A program made the translations under genes and the position numbers. The notes beneath the pieces are model-generated. The model was not told the origin of the DNA, did not search any database, and was given only the letters and a program-made list of their open reading frames with translations. DNA of 64,000 bases from Heterostelium multicystogenum (Eukaryota; Evosea; Eumycetozoa; Acytosteliales; Acytosteliaceae), in NCBI GenBank assembly GCA_003667245.1, contig RCNN01000120.1, positions 1 to 64,000 of the forward strand, written 5' to 3'. Below are positions 49,627 through 62,892 of the stretch, piece by piece; the first letter of the stretch is position 1; each line of letters begins with the position of its first letter.

Positions 49627-50426
49627 GAAGTTAAGCTAATTATATGATTTGTTTATATATATATATATTTAGAATAAGAATAAATAGATATATATATTAT
49701 GGATATCTTAAATTAGTTGTATATTTATTTATTTATATCAAATCAAACTGATAGTTTGAAACTCCACTTACTGTATATATATAAATACTATACTATAGGA
49801 TAGGTAGGTACTTATTTGAAGGTGTCATATCGATATTGTTTTATAAATCATTAATTAATGTAAACGGTATTGTTAAAGTTACAGTTAATTAATCTCTACC
49901 TCTTAATCTTGATATACCCCACTTTTAACAAACTCAAAGTTGTGCTAGAAACATCAGATTTAAAAGAGTGTCATTCATTCTCTCTAAAAGTGTTGTTTTA
50001 TTTGTTTTAGTAATACTTACTACTCCTCACCACCATCACCAATACTATTGGCATTAATACTTGCTTGTCAATGCTGATTAATATTAAGAGTGATGTTGAG
50101 TTGTTAATATTGTTTTAACCTTTTAAGTATAAGATGTTGATAGTAATAGAACTAATTCCCCAATAGTTAACCGGTTTTAATGTCATGAACTAAATAGCAT
50201 CGACATAAGATAACTGTGTATATAGGTGTGGAGCATGTTCAAGCTTGAAACTAATAAGAAAAAGTAAATTGATGATGTATTTCTAGTCCAATAGTCATAT
50301 TTAGCCAATCATTATTTCCATAAATGGGATAAATATCTGAAAAACATGTTAAAGAAAAGTTAAAACAATAAAGTGATCACTCATCAAATATTTATATTTA
50401 TATTAAATTAGTAATAAGAGGGTAAA
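49627..50426. other. AT-rich intergenic region
   Basis: A shared upstream region between the divergent secreted-protein gene and the thioesterase-like gene. It contains TATATATATATA runs near 49655-49700. No gene was seen. Confidence 0.5.
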
Positions 50427-50913
50427 ATGTCAAATCCAAATTTAACTGCTTTAGTAGGTGATACTGCACAGGTAAAGTCAAATGTTGAAGAGAAACACTT
50501 GGCAACTAGTGTTGGAAGTGGTGATGTAGAGGTGTTTTCAACACCCTCAATGATTGCTTTGATGGAGAGAGCAGCTGTAGAGTGTATCAAAGATAAGATG
50601 GACCCAGCTTGGTCATCTGTTGGTACCTCTGTCAACATTTCACACTTGTCTGCAACCCCACTATCACTCGAGGTAAATGCAACTGCTACAATCACTGCCA
50701 TTGAAGGTAAGAAAATATCATTCAGAGTCGAAGCAAGTGACAGTCATGGTAAAATAGGTGAAGGTAAGTAAGATTCTATGAGAATGATGAAAGAAAAATC
50801 ATTTTAAAAGTTTGAGTTCAATTGTAAACATATTAGGAACACATGAACGTTTTATCATACAAAGAGATAGATTCAAAGATAGAACTTATGAAAAGCTATC
50901 AAACAAAAAGTAG
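50427..50913 (+). CDS. Fluoroacetyl-CoA-thioesterase-like (FlK-type) hotdog protein
   Basis: Two exons with an intron from about 50765 to 50836 give about 140 residues, the normal size for FlK-family hotdog thioesterases. The known FlK triad Thr-Glu-His has its counterpart: T39 and E47 in STPSMIALMERAA and H73 in GTSVNISHLSATPLS. The T-to-E spacing (8) and E-to-H spacing (26) equal those of FlK (T42, E50, H76). The second exon supplies GTHERFIIQRDRF, the family's C-terminal strand. No frame break. The natural acyl-CoA substrate is unknown; fluoroacetyl-CoA activity is not implied by homology alone. Confidence 0.8.
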
Positions 50914-51048
50914 AGTTGTAAAATAAACCATCAAGAGTGATTATGTTTTTAAGTGTTAAATTTAGTTTAATAATATATCATATTTAGGTGTTTGGATTTA
51001 TTCTGTTGGGTTTAACTATATCACATCATTGGTAAGTAAAATATCTGT

Positions 51049-52351
51049 TTACTTTGATGATGGTGGTGGATATTGTTGGAATGGTTGAGTTGGTGGATGT
51101 GGTTGGTTAAGTGGGTGGTAGTAAAAAACATTTGGTGCACTTGGATCGTAGTAGTAGTATCCTGGTGCTGCATTTGGAGCTGGTGGTGGTGGGAGTGGAG
51201 TGCTTGGTAATGGTGGGGGTGGTGGCAAATCATCAACTGGTTGCTTCTTTTCAATTCTTTCAATGGCAGAACGTCTCTCCTCTTCAAGTCTGGCGTTATA
51301 TTCTTTCAATTCTTGGAGCTTCTTCTCGAGCTCTCTTCTCTTCTCCTCTTGACGCTCCAAACGTTGTTCCTCTTGAGCAGCAATTGGAATTGGGTTGATA
51401 AAGTTGGCAATCGATTCAAGCATCTCAGAAAGTTCCAATCTAATAGTAGATGTGAAAGTCTTGACGTTATCTTTAATTCTCCAGCTCTGAATCTCCTCCT
51501 TAACTGACTTGAGTACCTTCTCTGTCTTTTCCAAGGAGGCGTTGAAAATAGTCTCCAACTGTTCAATAGCATGATCGATGTTTGGTAGCTTATTCAACAA
51601 GTTGTCTTCATCATCGTTGTTGTTGTTATTGTTATTTTCATTGTCATCTGTGTCTTCGTTGTTTTCCTTTTGTTCCTTTGGTTCCTTTGGCTCAACAAAG
51701 TTAATGTTTCTGACTTCGTTTTCCAATTCTCTGAGGGTGTTGGAGATACTCTTGAGCAAAGAAATATCTCTTTGAGCACTCTCCAAATCTCTTTCTTGAA
51801 TCTTGGTGGCATTGGATGGTTTTGGAAGCTCAACGACATTGACTGGTGATGGAGTTTGAGTACGAACAACTGGTGGGACGATTTGTTGCTTCTCCAACAA
51901 AAGGAATTCGCGGAGAATTTCATCATCAGAAGACACTTCGGCTGAAGCAACTTGTGGAGCTGAACTTGGTACTGGTGTACCCATCTCTACATTGTTAATG
52001 ATTTCAACATTCTTCAAGTTTCTTTGGGAAATGGTTCTTGGTGATTGGCAAGTGGGTTGAGTTGGAATTACTGGAGTTGGGATTTTCTTTGGAACCAAAG
52101 TAACATGCTCAACAACTTTAGTTGGCACTTGGATTGGTGGAATGTTGATTTTTGGTGCAGTGAAAAACTGACTTTACAACTGGTGGAGCAACAACTTCTT
52201 CCTTCTTGGCAATCTCAGCTGCTTCAGTTGTAGCCAATAAAAAATCTATAGTTTGATCAAGATCCCAATTGTTGGTCTTCAAAGCTACGATAGCTTGATC
52301 CATCGTAGTATTTGGGAACATTAATCTTAAAGTATTAAGTTTTCCGTCCAT
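51049..52351 (-). CDS. CUE-domain protein with coiled coil and proline-rich tail
   Basis: The N-terminus (MDGKLNTLRLMFPNTTMDQA, then NNWDLDQTIDFLL) is a CUE ubiquitin-binding domain with the MFP signature. Next come a Pro/Val-rich linker, an acidic Asn-rich stretch (about 51640-51600) and a long coiled coil (EEQRLERQEEKRRELEKKLQ and following). A polyproline/Tyr tail ends PPSSK at 51049. A frame break at a T5 run near 52165 (one T too many) separates VVKSVF from TAPKINIPP; with one T fewer the frame is continuous. About 435 residues. It is likely a ubiquitin-linked trafficking or autophagy adaptor, which is inference from the CUE domain. Confidence 0.75.
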
Positions 52352-54652
52352 TCTCTATGATAATTAAAATAATCAAAAATTAGCAATCAAATTCATTTTA
52401 ATATCAACTAAAACATATATCAAATAATAAACAAAATAACAATTGAATAAATAAAAAGATATCTATCGATAATATTGGTATAATATTCTTTTTAACTCTT
52501 ACATTTGTAAAATTATAATTAAGTTTCTAAAATAGGAATTTAAATATGAATATGATTTAAGATGGATGATATTTTAATAGATGGATGAAATTGAAATAAA
52601 TAGAATGAGTTAATGATTCTTAAAAGATATGCTGTTTAATTTATAATAAATAATGAATAAATAATATGAATTATAGTTAATTGGATTTAAAGAGAAAGCG
52701 ATCAAGTATTGATAAAGATGAATATAGTAAATATTTGGGTGAAAGAGATGAATATGTCTAATCGAGAAAATATTTAAATAAAATCACTTGGTGAGAATGT
52801 AGGAAGGTGGAATTATAGATTGTATATCTGGAGAAGAACGAATAGAGGTAGATGACTTCTTGTTTTAATTTGAAATTGAATAGTGAATATAATAGGAAAT
52901 AAATAAAAATTGTATTGTTTTTAGTAAAATATCAAAATCGATGAAGGATGATGGATGGATGGATAGATGGAGATACAGATTATTTAATTGTGTTGATTAA
53001 AGATAATATATAGTGAGATACAATGTCATATATTGATAGAAAATTTGGCCAAATTTAATTAGATAATAATAATATAAAATGAATTATTGTTAAATAATCG
53101 AACATTTAAATAAAGAGTAATTTAGCTTGATTTATATGATAATGAATTCACGAAATGTAGTGATATAGAGAAGAGACAGAGAACAGAAAGAACACAAACA
53201 ATAAAAAAGATTATGACATCGTTAGTCGTATAATGTCGTATGTCTGCTGCATGGTTGGTGTACAATTTAAATATATTTAATTTTGATTTAAAACAAATAA
53301 TTTGTGTTGGTTAGTTGGTGGTTAGTTGTTCGATGTGAGGAGTGTGTGTTTATGTGAAATTGTGTGAAGAAATGGAATGTTGAATTGTAATGAAAAACGA
53401 CTCTATTACATTGTTTGAGAAAATAATATATAGAATTGATAAGCAAATTAATTATTATTGGTAAATTGACTTCATAAATCCAATACAAAGTTCAAGTGAA
53501 TTATATGTTTTGTTAAATACCAGAAGTCAGTGTATTTTGGAAGTTTGACATGTTATAATATCATTTCTTAGTTAGCTGTAACATATTAAACTTATACAAT
53601 CGTCTGGTTGCTTGTACAATTGTTTGATCCAACAACTACAAAAACAATAATATTATTACAGTAATGATTGTACAAATACAGTTCCACTTATTGATTTAAC
53701 AAAATATAAAATATAAAACAATCTTAAAGTAAAACAATAAAATAATATTGATTCTTACTCTTTTTATAGTTATAAATTAATAATTATATAATATAATAGT
53801 TTTATTTATTTATATTTAAAATAACAAAAACAACTTAAGTTATTTGTATAATGAACTTATAAAGCGGAATCTAGAAATTGTGGTGAATTTATAAGTTGTA
53901 AATTGAATTGACATTAAATAATATAATAGTTTTCGAAATGAATGAACGATGTAATAATCTATTAATTAATAAAAAAGGAAATAAACAGCACAATGAAATG
54001 TGTTATTTTATGATTATTATTAATTATATTAAATAAACTACAGCTTGTGTGTAGCTTTTAAACAGATTGTCAGAGGGTTGTTCATCATATGAAAAACCAA
54101 AAAAATCTAAAAAACTTCAAATAAATGCATCTTTTGCAAAATCTAGCACTACTTACTTATTTAATTATTTGAAGATGAATAGATTACTTTTTTTCAATGT
54201 CAAACAATATTGTGTTGTTGTTGATGTTATGTTGAAGTTTAAATTAAAAAAAGAATAAATAAAATAAATAAATAAATAAATTAAAAGTTAGGAGTTAATA
54301 TATAAATAAATAAAACACAAACTATTAACTTCCGTGATTGTATTTAAAAGAGTTTTACAAATTTAATTTCATTTGCAAAAAAGTTGTAATAACCTCTTTT
54401 CCCACAAAACTAAGAAATTGCCACATATCTCATGAGAAAAGTCTAACTGAAAAAATATTAATTGGTATCGTTTTTTGTTTTTTGATTTTTGAGGTTGGAT
54501 GGTATTGTAGTTAGTGTATTGGTTGTGTATGTTACAGATATCTAAATAAATAGTTTATTGGAGCAGTTTTTAAATTTTCAGGTTTGCGGGATTGTTGCTT
54601 ATGCTGACAATGTAGCAGCTGTCGTGGACAATAGAAAAGCAAAAAACAATAC
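52352..54652. other. Long AT-rich intergenic region
   Basis: A 2.3 kb stretch upstream of the CUE gene and downstream of the ELMO gene. Two open frames (53288-53488 minus, 54067-54258 plus) show no coding features. GATG/GGAT-rich repeats occur near 52940-52970. Confidence 0.5.
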
Positions 54653-56291
54653 TCAATTGACGAGTGAGGATGAAAAGATGACCAGCTCAAATCTTGCTTT
54701 GACTTCTTCGAATGAGTTTGCATTTAAAGTAGAGACTTCGTTGAGCATCTGCTTCATTCTTTTCATGACATTTGGAAACATCATATAGGTTGCATTCATC
54801 TGGGTCCAAACGTGATCGAGCAATTTAAATGATTGGAAATAGAGTTCTTCAAATGCATTATCGGTATCTCTTGACATGGAGCACAACATAATCATATATG
54901 TTGAATTCCAAAATGATGACCACCAAGGTTGTTGTAATGCATCTAAATGATTATTAATAAATTAGTTAAACTTGTAATGTCAATTTTTGATGTTGTATTT
55001 ATAAACTTACCTTCATTAACATTCAATATTTCAAACATTAAATTTGTAATATTTATACCTGCAACTGCAAAAGGATAGTCTCTATTCTCTTTTAATACAG
55101 AGTCAACCCAGGGACGGTGATTCTTAACAAGATAAATGAGATTGAGAAGTCCTAGCAGTCCCATGCCTCTGAAATCACGGGTGGGGTCCTCGCTTTGGAA
55201 GCCAAAATCCTTCCAAAGTGGTGATTTCTTTCGAATGGCAAGTCTGGGTAGAGGTATGACCAAAGTTCAGCGAGATATCCTTCATGTTCAGGGTTAGTGT
55301 GGTCGTATGCAGTGGAGCGATATTGGTGGAATTGCTTGATTTGTTGTGATTGCTTGGCAGTTAATTTTTTGGAGCGATCGATATGGGAGCCCAGTAGCTC
55401 CAACAACTCTGTTGATTCTTGGATGGATTTGAGAATGTAAATTGATGTCTCTTTAGTATTCCAAGTCAGCAATATCTTCCCACTGTCATCGTCGATTCCA
55501 ACTGGAAGTGAGCTAGTTCCATTGAATGTATCTGCTTTCTTTGGTGAGCTACTAAGACTGCTTGCTCCATTATTATTTAAGATACTGTTATTGCTGTTTG
55601 TTATTTCACGTCTTGGTGAGAGGTTTTGTTGTTTCTCTATATACATGGTTGATTTGGGTGGTGAAAGACGCTCTCCGAAAATCGATGGGTCAGAGGTGGT
55701 GCGGCGAAAGTGGCGATATGCCAAGACTCCAGGTGTTATGTCGTACACGTTCGAAAAAAATTGGTTGGTTTAAATGTTGGAATTTTCAAAGTTGGTTTTT
55801 ACAGAAAAAAGTTGGTGAATTGATTTGGTAGAGAGGAGTGTATGTAGTTCATAGATTGGATTGTTGTTTTCATCGAAATTGATTTGTATACGGCTGCCAT
55901 TGCATGCATGATCCATAGGAATCTCTGGCAAATCAGTGGAGTAGGTGCAATGATAGAATGTCAATTTACTCATCTCATCGATTTCTATCAATATATTATC
56001 TTCTCCATGTTGTGTATAAAATTTGTCGCCCAACAATCTTAATTCCTCCAATTCCTTTTTTTAACTATAAATGTAAATTGGTTAGATTTATAAGAAATAA
56101 GTAAATTGTGTATAGTTAAAACTTACATTATTTAATTCTTTGTTCAGCTCTATTAATTTATTTTCAACGGCATGTGTATTATCTTCATTCATTAGCTTAA
56201 AATCTTCTTCTTGAATCAGCTTTCTCTGTGTGTCGATCTCTGTTTTCAAGAAATCCTTTCGTTCCCTTCTTTCTTTATATATTGATGTCAT
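54653..56291 (-). CDS. ELMO-domain protein (Rac/Arf regulator family)
   Basis: ELMO/CED-12 proteins act with Dock-type exchange factors in actin signalling. The N-terminus (MTSIYKERRERKDFLKTEID) is a coiled coil in exon 1. After an intron near 56056-56127 comes a segment KFYTQHGEDNILIEIDEMSK. The ELMO domain then shows HEGYLAELWSYLYPDLPFE, WKDFGFQSEDPTRDFRGMGL and LGLLNLIYLVKNH. The C-terminal helices end EVKARFELVIFSSSLVN at 54653. Introns near 55010-54960 are spliced normally. Two defects are seen: a one-base shift in GAAAGAAATC near 55228 (one A missing) and an in-frame TAA at 55770-55772. Because of the stop, either the gene is damaged or the region around 55770 is misread. Confidence 0.75.
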
Positions 56292-59200
56292 TTTTTATGA
56301 TCTAATATATGGAAAAAACTATTTACAAAATATTATTATTTATATGTGAAAAATCTAATATTACAGGATTGGATAGTTAATATTTATTTGGATTTAGTTG
56401 GAAAAAAAATATAGATAATAATCTATAATTGTGTGAAGTAAATTATGTATATATAAATTATTTATATTATTACTAAAAATTTCATATGATTATGTTGATG
56501 ATAAAAAAATTGGAAACTGGAAAATATATATAGTCTGAAATATGAATATAGGATTTAGATGAGTTATAATTTATAAAGGTGATATTCATGCTACGATTTA
56601 TTATTTATTATTCTGAAATCTTTAAATTTTATTATTATGATTATAAAGACTAATATTACTTTAGTTTGTGACTCAAAAATATATTTAAAAAAAAAAACAA
56701 CAAATACAATTTTATTATTAGATGGATTTTGAGATTTCCACCTTGAATTATGTGGTTCTGAATATGGGAACAAATTGGAAAATTGTTAACAATGGAGACA
56801 GAAAAGGAGAGTTGGATTGTGATTCGATTATTAATTATTAACTATTATTACAAAAAGATAAAATAGTAAACTAAATTTTGATAGAGTTTATTTTTATAAA
56901 TTTATTTATTTGTTTTAATTTGATAGAGAAGGTATTAAGTTTTGACCAATTGGGAAACAATTATGAAACTGGTCAAAATAGAAACAAAAACAAATAGATA
57001 ATAGCAAGGAAGAAGTCTACTTGTAATAAAAAAGGTGAAGTGGTGTTGGTGGTGGTGGAACGTTAAGTTTTTAAAGTTTGCTTAGCAAAGCAACAACATT
57101 GGTATTTATATTATATGTGGTTTGAGTGGTAATTAATTATAAATGTGTGTGTTAATTATTTGTTATTAGTTTAAATTGAAATGTGGGGAAATTTAATATT
57201 TATTTAAAATATAATATCATGATATGAATAAATATATTAAAGGTGTTGAAATTATTACTAATTGTTTAGTAATAGGTATATTTGTTAGAGTTAGGGTGTG
57301 TGTTCAAATTTAAATATTTTGGATATTTATTTTATCTCTATTTGATAATTTAAGTAGCAAAGAAAGAATTGAATTGAAAAGAAAGAAGAATCATGGTGGC
57401 AGAAGATAGAATTTTAAAAGCACGAGGAGTCAAAATAATAAATTTGGAATAATTATAATTATAATTATAATTCGACCACACTACACAATAACAACAACCT
57501 TAATACTACCCCCACGTATTTTTGGATTGATGATAACCAAGGAGTGTGTTTTGCTGATATTATTATTATTATTAATTTTTGTTTAAAAGATATTCTAACA
57601 ACAGGTGTTTGTTGACTCGTCTGTTTAGATGCGATAGGTCGAACTGATAGTATACCATCATCTATCTACTCATCTACCCTAGCTAATCATCCCAATTATT
57701 TAATCTACTGTTGGTAATGTATGTTGTGGTGGGTTATGTGTTTGGTTGGTTTGGTGGTAGTGTGTGGTGTTGTTGTCAATAAATATTTCCATATTTTCTG
57801 ATGCTCAGCAAAGCAAGAAGTCTTGTCTCAAGCTACCAACAATGTCATGCCATGCCGTGCCAGCCATGCCAGCCATCACACGATGATCAAGATGTTATCG
57901 TTTGCTGCAATTGCTAGTTATTGTTGTTGTTGATAGGCAAACAATAGCAACAACTACTACAGCTAATTTTGGTGATAGACTTGGTAGTGGTGTTTGTGGT
58001 AGTAGATGTAGAAGGTATTATGGTTGACTATGCAAGTAGGTAGGTGTGTCGAGTCAAAAAAGACAAGTAGACAATCTAGACGATGTGTGTTTATTGATAA
58101 CAAACAGAACAGCATGAACAATCTGAAGCTATTTTTAAAAGTCAAAGGGTAGAAGTTGACTGATATGATTAGTGGTGATGGTTGGGAATAAATTTGTTGT
58201 TGCGAATCTCACCGGCAGCATAGAATTCTATTCTATTGTGGAGGTAATAGGAGGAGGAGGTAGTGGTGTTGCAAGTCTCAAGTTTGGGAGATTCTTTCAA
58301 ATCAGTGTCGCATCATGGTTTTAAACAAAGGTTAGAAGTGTTGATGGTTTGGTTTGGTATGTTGGTGTTGGTGGGTTGACATGATCAACAGCAGTACTTA
58401 GGTCGCAAGTGGTTTGAAAATAGTGAGAAATGATTGAAGAAGACAAACTTCTCAGCTATGGACAATCAAATCTTCTCAATTTTTCCTACATTAAGTAATT
58501 GATTTTGATTATCCTTCTGCTCTTTGATAAATCAAAACGATTGGATTGGATTGGTTTGGATTGATTGCAGATAATACAAATACCACAAATCAATCAATAA
58601 TGATCTAAATCAATCAATGATGGTAAATAGAACTAATTGGAAGTACTAGAGTTCTTTGATTTCGCTTCAAAGTAGAATATTGTTGTTATATCTTTAATAC
58701 TATTACTACACACAAATCAATATCTACTACTATAAAGGTTGTACTTCTCTTTTGCCCATCCCCTATTACAGTAGAATATTGATTGACAAAGATACTAATC
58801 TTTAAACAACGCAGTAACATTTTAAGATTATATCGTTTTTATATAACTACTTCTAGACAAACACAACACACCCACACCTCAAAACACACAGTAACATATT
58901 ACTGTATAATTATAAGTAAATACTAATACTATAAGTATTAAATCACACACACAACACAACACACTTTACAAATCAAAAGATAATATCTAATGATTCTTGA
59001 TACGGATGGATGATTTGACCAATTCTTTAATATGATGATGATATATAAAAGTAAATTAAGCGAAGTTTCTAAACTTACATTTTTGTTAAATAAATATTAT
59101 GTTTGTAATAAATATAAATTTATATTACTTTGTTAAATCTATCTATTATTTATTAATAGTAAAAGTATCATTGGTTGTGATTGGTTGAATGGTTGATATT

Positions 59201-60184
59201 TCTAATGTTTCCTATGCATTAATCAATTAAACATTAATAGATATTTTATGATGGTGATTTTGATGATGAATTGACTTTTGTTTAATTGTTGATGGGTTCT
59301 TTTAATTGTTACCGATTTTCAAAAAAGGGGTAGGTCTTTTTAGTTCCCATTTTTGTGGGCTTTTTGAAAGTTTTTTATTTTATAATTAATCAAATAATAA
59401 AATTTAAATTGATTTCTATTTTTAATTAAATTTGAATTTCAGAAGTTTAATTTGTTGTAAAATTTAAGAAATAAAATGATTTTACATCAAGGATAAAACA
59501 TCATTGTTTTATTTGTGTTGAAGTAACATTATATATTATTTATTTTATTATTTTAATACATGTAAGTATCAAAATAGTTTATTTGATTCTATGATGATTA
59601 TTAATATTTCCTAATTAATTTTAAGATTCACCAATTATTTACTCTGACAATGATCAAGATATGGTTTGAGTGATATACATGGTTTTCGGCTAACAATACC
59701 AAACATGTGTCTCTTCAATAGGATATTTAACTTGTGATAAAGTACATCTATTAAATGATTACTATACTCTTAATATCTTCTGGTACCAATAGGATTAAAA
59801 CATATGGACGCTCCAGTAATTACTGAAGGAATAATACTTACATAGGAGTCTGACGATGATACTTATGAAGGTGATATTTCATATCGGTACCAAAAATAGA
59901 ATTAGGTAACTATTTTACAAATAATAGATCAGAAGATATATTGGAAATGAGCTAACAATATTATTTTCTTATGTTAAGCCATGAACAGTGGATTGTCTAT
60001 CGCAAGGTACTAAGACTATTTTGAAAATAGTGAAACTGACATTTTCTGGCAAACCAGTCAAATTGCCAGGAAATGTCAGATTCATCAACAAATCCTACTG
60101 ATAACTTTATCATATAGATTAAAATAAACTTATTAAAGCCATGTAGACAAAACCAAATTATTATTTATTAATCATTTAATAAAT
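56292..60184. other. 3.9 kb gene-poor region
   Basis: The largest gap of the window. The left two-thirds has TGG/GGT-rich and CAA/ACAC-rich patches and CATGCCAGCC-type repeats near 57846-57880. Weak coding-like text appears on the plus strand near 59830-59900 (APVITEGIILT, then ESDDDTYEGDIS) with stops. Two adjacent hairpins lie at 60015-60079. It may hold long regulatory DNA for the ELMO gene or an unrecognised RNA gene. Confidence 0.45.
60015..60079. repeat. Two adjacent inverted repeats
   Basis: The first is ACTATTTT-G-AAAATAGT (60015-60031). The second has 17-nt arms 60036-60052 and 60063-60079 with one mismatch (a possible G-U pair in RNA) around a 10-nt loop. They sit in the gene-poor gap. 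Confidence 0.7.
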
Positions 60185-62461
60185 TTAATTATTTGATTCG
60201 TTTTCATTTACAATTGACTCCACTGGCTGAGCATCATTATTTTCCGTTTTAGGTTTGATAAAGTCCATAATCGACGATGACGACTGATCCAAGATAAGGG
60301 ATGCCAATTTACTCTGGATCAAAATTAATCCATCTTTAATCTGATGAAAGGAATCGTGACACGTTAGTTCATAATTGAATTGGGTTTGCAAAGAAATTAA
60401 AGCTTACTCTTGTTTTGTTGAAATCGAAATCCTTGGGCTCTTTGATTTTCGATGCCCACAATCTGATTACTTTCTCAAATGGGTACTTCTTGTCAGATTT
60501 CTTTTGTTGGTTCAGTTCAGCCCTGTCGTTACAACAAATATCGGTTAAAGCCACCATGTTCAGCATCATGAGGATGTCGAGATTTTCATCCTTGATCTTT
60601 GCAATAAAAGGTATCAAAATCTTGACTAATTCCTCCACAATACTTGGCTGAGTAATAATAGACTCAATATTATCCTAATATAACAGTGATGTTAGAATCA
60701 ATGGATGAGATGATCTCATCAGAAAAGCAATGATAATAGTTACCAATTTTAATATATTAGAAATGGTGAACAAAGCGAATCTACGCTGCAAGTCAATGCC
60801 TTTAATTGGTATAGGTGGAAGTAGATATGAAATCTTTGTGCATAGAGTCATTCGAACATTCTCTTCCAAAGAAGCCCAAATATCATTGAATAGTGTGAAG
60901 ACATGCTGTTGGACTGACTCCTGTGAATCTTTTTCCAAGAATGAGAAGAATGATTGGAGAAGTGTTTGTAGCAATGGACTCAACAGCAAGACTGTCTTGA
61001 AAATGATTGATTTCAACTTGATATTCGATTGGCCGTCATTACCATCTTTAGTTCTAATAAAATTTGGATCCATCATCAATAAAATGACAAACAAGATCAG
61101 ATGCCTGGTTTGTTCAAACGTGAAGTTACTACTCGATTGAAAGTAAGCACTGTTAGTTTTATGATTGATGCAGCAATAGTGTTATTTACAACTTACTTGT
61201 CAGCAGCGATATCTTTCAAAAGACTTAGTACATAGTAAAAATTGAGGAATGGGAATGGTCCCTCTGCTTGCAATTGTGGTAATGACAATGATAGATTTGT
61301 GTTGGTTGCCACTGTGAAGGTTTGATTGGTTTGTATTTTATATATATCGAATACATCGATAAAGTCACTGAATTTTATCAATGAGGATGATGCCGAAGCT
61401 GATGTCGATTCTGATTCCGCTGCTGATGATGTTGTCGAAGTTGTGGTTGTTTGATTGTCTTTCTCTTTTTGTTTCTTCATCTTTGATAGAATTTGCAGTA
61501 TTATCATATATGATTTATAAATAGTCATTTCATCCTTTTCAAAGTAAACTACCGAAATTGCAGACAACTTGTTAGTCCGGCCAATGATCGATATCTGAAT
61601 TAAGGAAAGCTGAACTTACCATAGGACAACAGCACATCAATCAAATACTTTGGTATATCTTTTACGTCATAACTATCAATGATACAATCGAGTCCATTCT
61701 GAATGAGTATCCTCAATGATGCACGTGTTTCTGATGTTGATAAAGCGCATAGCATTACTGGTAAGTATAATCTATAGAGCGATCAGGTTGATCGATTGTT
61801 TGATTGATGCATACCTTTCTTGAGTAGCTGAGATAATGGATCTAGAGTAGTAGGCTCTTGCTTCGAGATAATAGATGAAACATCGTATGGGAATGGCCTC
61901 TTCAAAGTTGCTGACTTCAAGCAGACTTGGAAAGGATCATAGGTCATCATGATATCTGTCTTTGTCGAATTCAAGAACTAGTTTGTTTGAGCAAGAACTC
62001 AAGTTAGCACCAAATCCAAATATATAAGAATACTCAAGATCTATCTATAAACTTACGCTCTTCAACTTTTCTAACTCAACGTTGTGTAGATCTTCGTCTG
62101 TCTCGATGCTCTGCTTCTTTTCGTTATGCTTGTTGAATAGCTCCTCAAACGCATGCTTGGTGTCGATCTCCTTGCGCTGGCTCTTTTCCTTGAGCAGCTG
62201 GTCCAACGATATTGTCTGAGGAGGCTTGACAGGAGCAGCTGCTGCAGGCTTTCTTCTCTTTAGAGACAAGGGGACGTGGGCTGCCTTAGCCTTGTCCTCC
62301 TGACTGGACATTGGTGACTTTCTCTTCGTAGTAGTGGTGGGACCAGTAAATTCATCCAACAGGTCATCCATCTTTGAAGTAAATTTAACACCACCGTCTT
62401 GGCTCAACTCCTCTCTATATTCCTTTTGGCTGCTATCGTCATTTTGGCTGCTACTGTCCAT
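60185..62461 (-). CDS. Helical, probably nuclear protein (possibly SLF2/NSE6-like)
   Basis: At least six exons. The N-terminus (62461-62045) is polar and basic with a likely nuclear signal (LSLKRRKPAAAAPVKPP) and a helix ISLDQLLKEKSQRKE. Later exons are all-helical: LKSATLKRPFPYDVSSIISK (about 61920), ASLRILIQNGLDCIIDSYDV (about 61720), LLSPLLQTLLQSFFSFLEKD (about 60960), CTKISYLLPPIPIKGIDLQR and EELVKILIPFIAKIKDENLD. The tail is FIKPKTENNDAQPVESIVNE. The polar start followed by a helical-repeat body with a PFPYD turn recalls the CANIN domain of SLF2/NSE6 partners of SMC5/6, but this is a weak impression. Short introns separate exons near 62044-61975, 61782, 61600, 61192, 60740 and 60410. Confidence 0.5.
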
Positions 62462-62892
62462 TCTTAATCAACCCAACCATGCATTAACAACAACAACTAC
62501 TCCAATGACCAATGCTTTATTTAATTATCTATCTTCTTTGCAATCTAAGCTAAAGATGTTACACCACCACTAACCACTTTTATAAAATGTAATGTGTTGT
62601 TGTTTCTATAATAATTATTATACTAAAAATGCTAAATATCAAATGACCCAATTTCAACAACAGTCTTCAAATGGACTGATTTTGCAGTTCAGAGTGGTAA
62701 TTTTTGATTAATATTCATAGTTTTGTTTTGTTAAATAATAATTTATTATTGTTATAATTAATATAATTAATGATTATCGTGATTGTTTTAAAATGTACAT
62801 TTATGTCTTGCTTGTTGTTTTGTGGTTTTGAGTTATTGATATTATTATTGTTATTATTATTATTATTACTGGAATTGGAATTATTAAATTAA
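62462..62892. other. AT-rich intergenic region
   Basis: Lies between two minus-strand genes. It contains TTATTATTATTATT near 62838-62868. No gene was seen. Confidence 0.5.

Noticed and set aside
53288..53488. 66-codon minus-strand open frame
   Set aside because: AT-driven composition without motif, in a long intergenic region.
54067..54258. 63-codon plus-strand open frame
   Set aside because: Lysine/phenylalanine-rich chance frame with no features.
54400..54407. TCCCACAA, like the same small-RNA element
   Set aside because: It is followed by low-complexity AT sequence without a stem.
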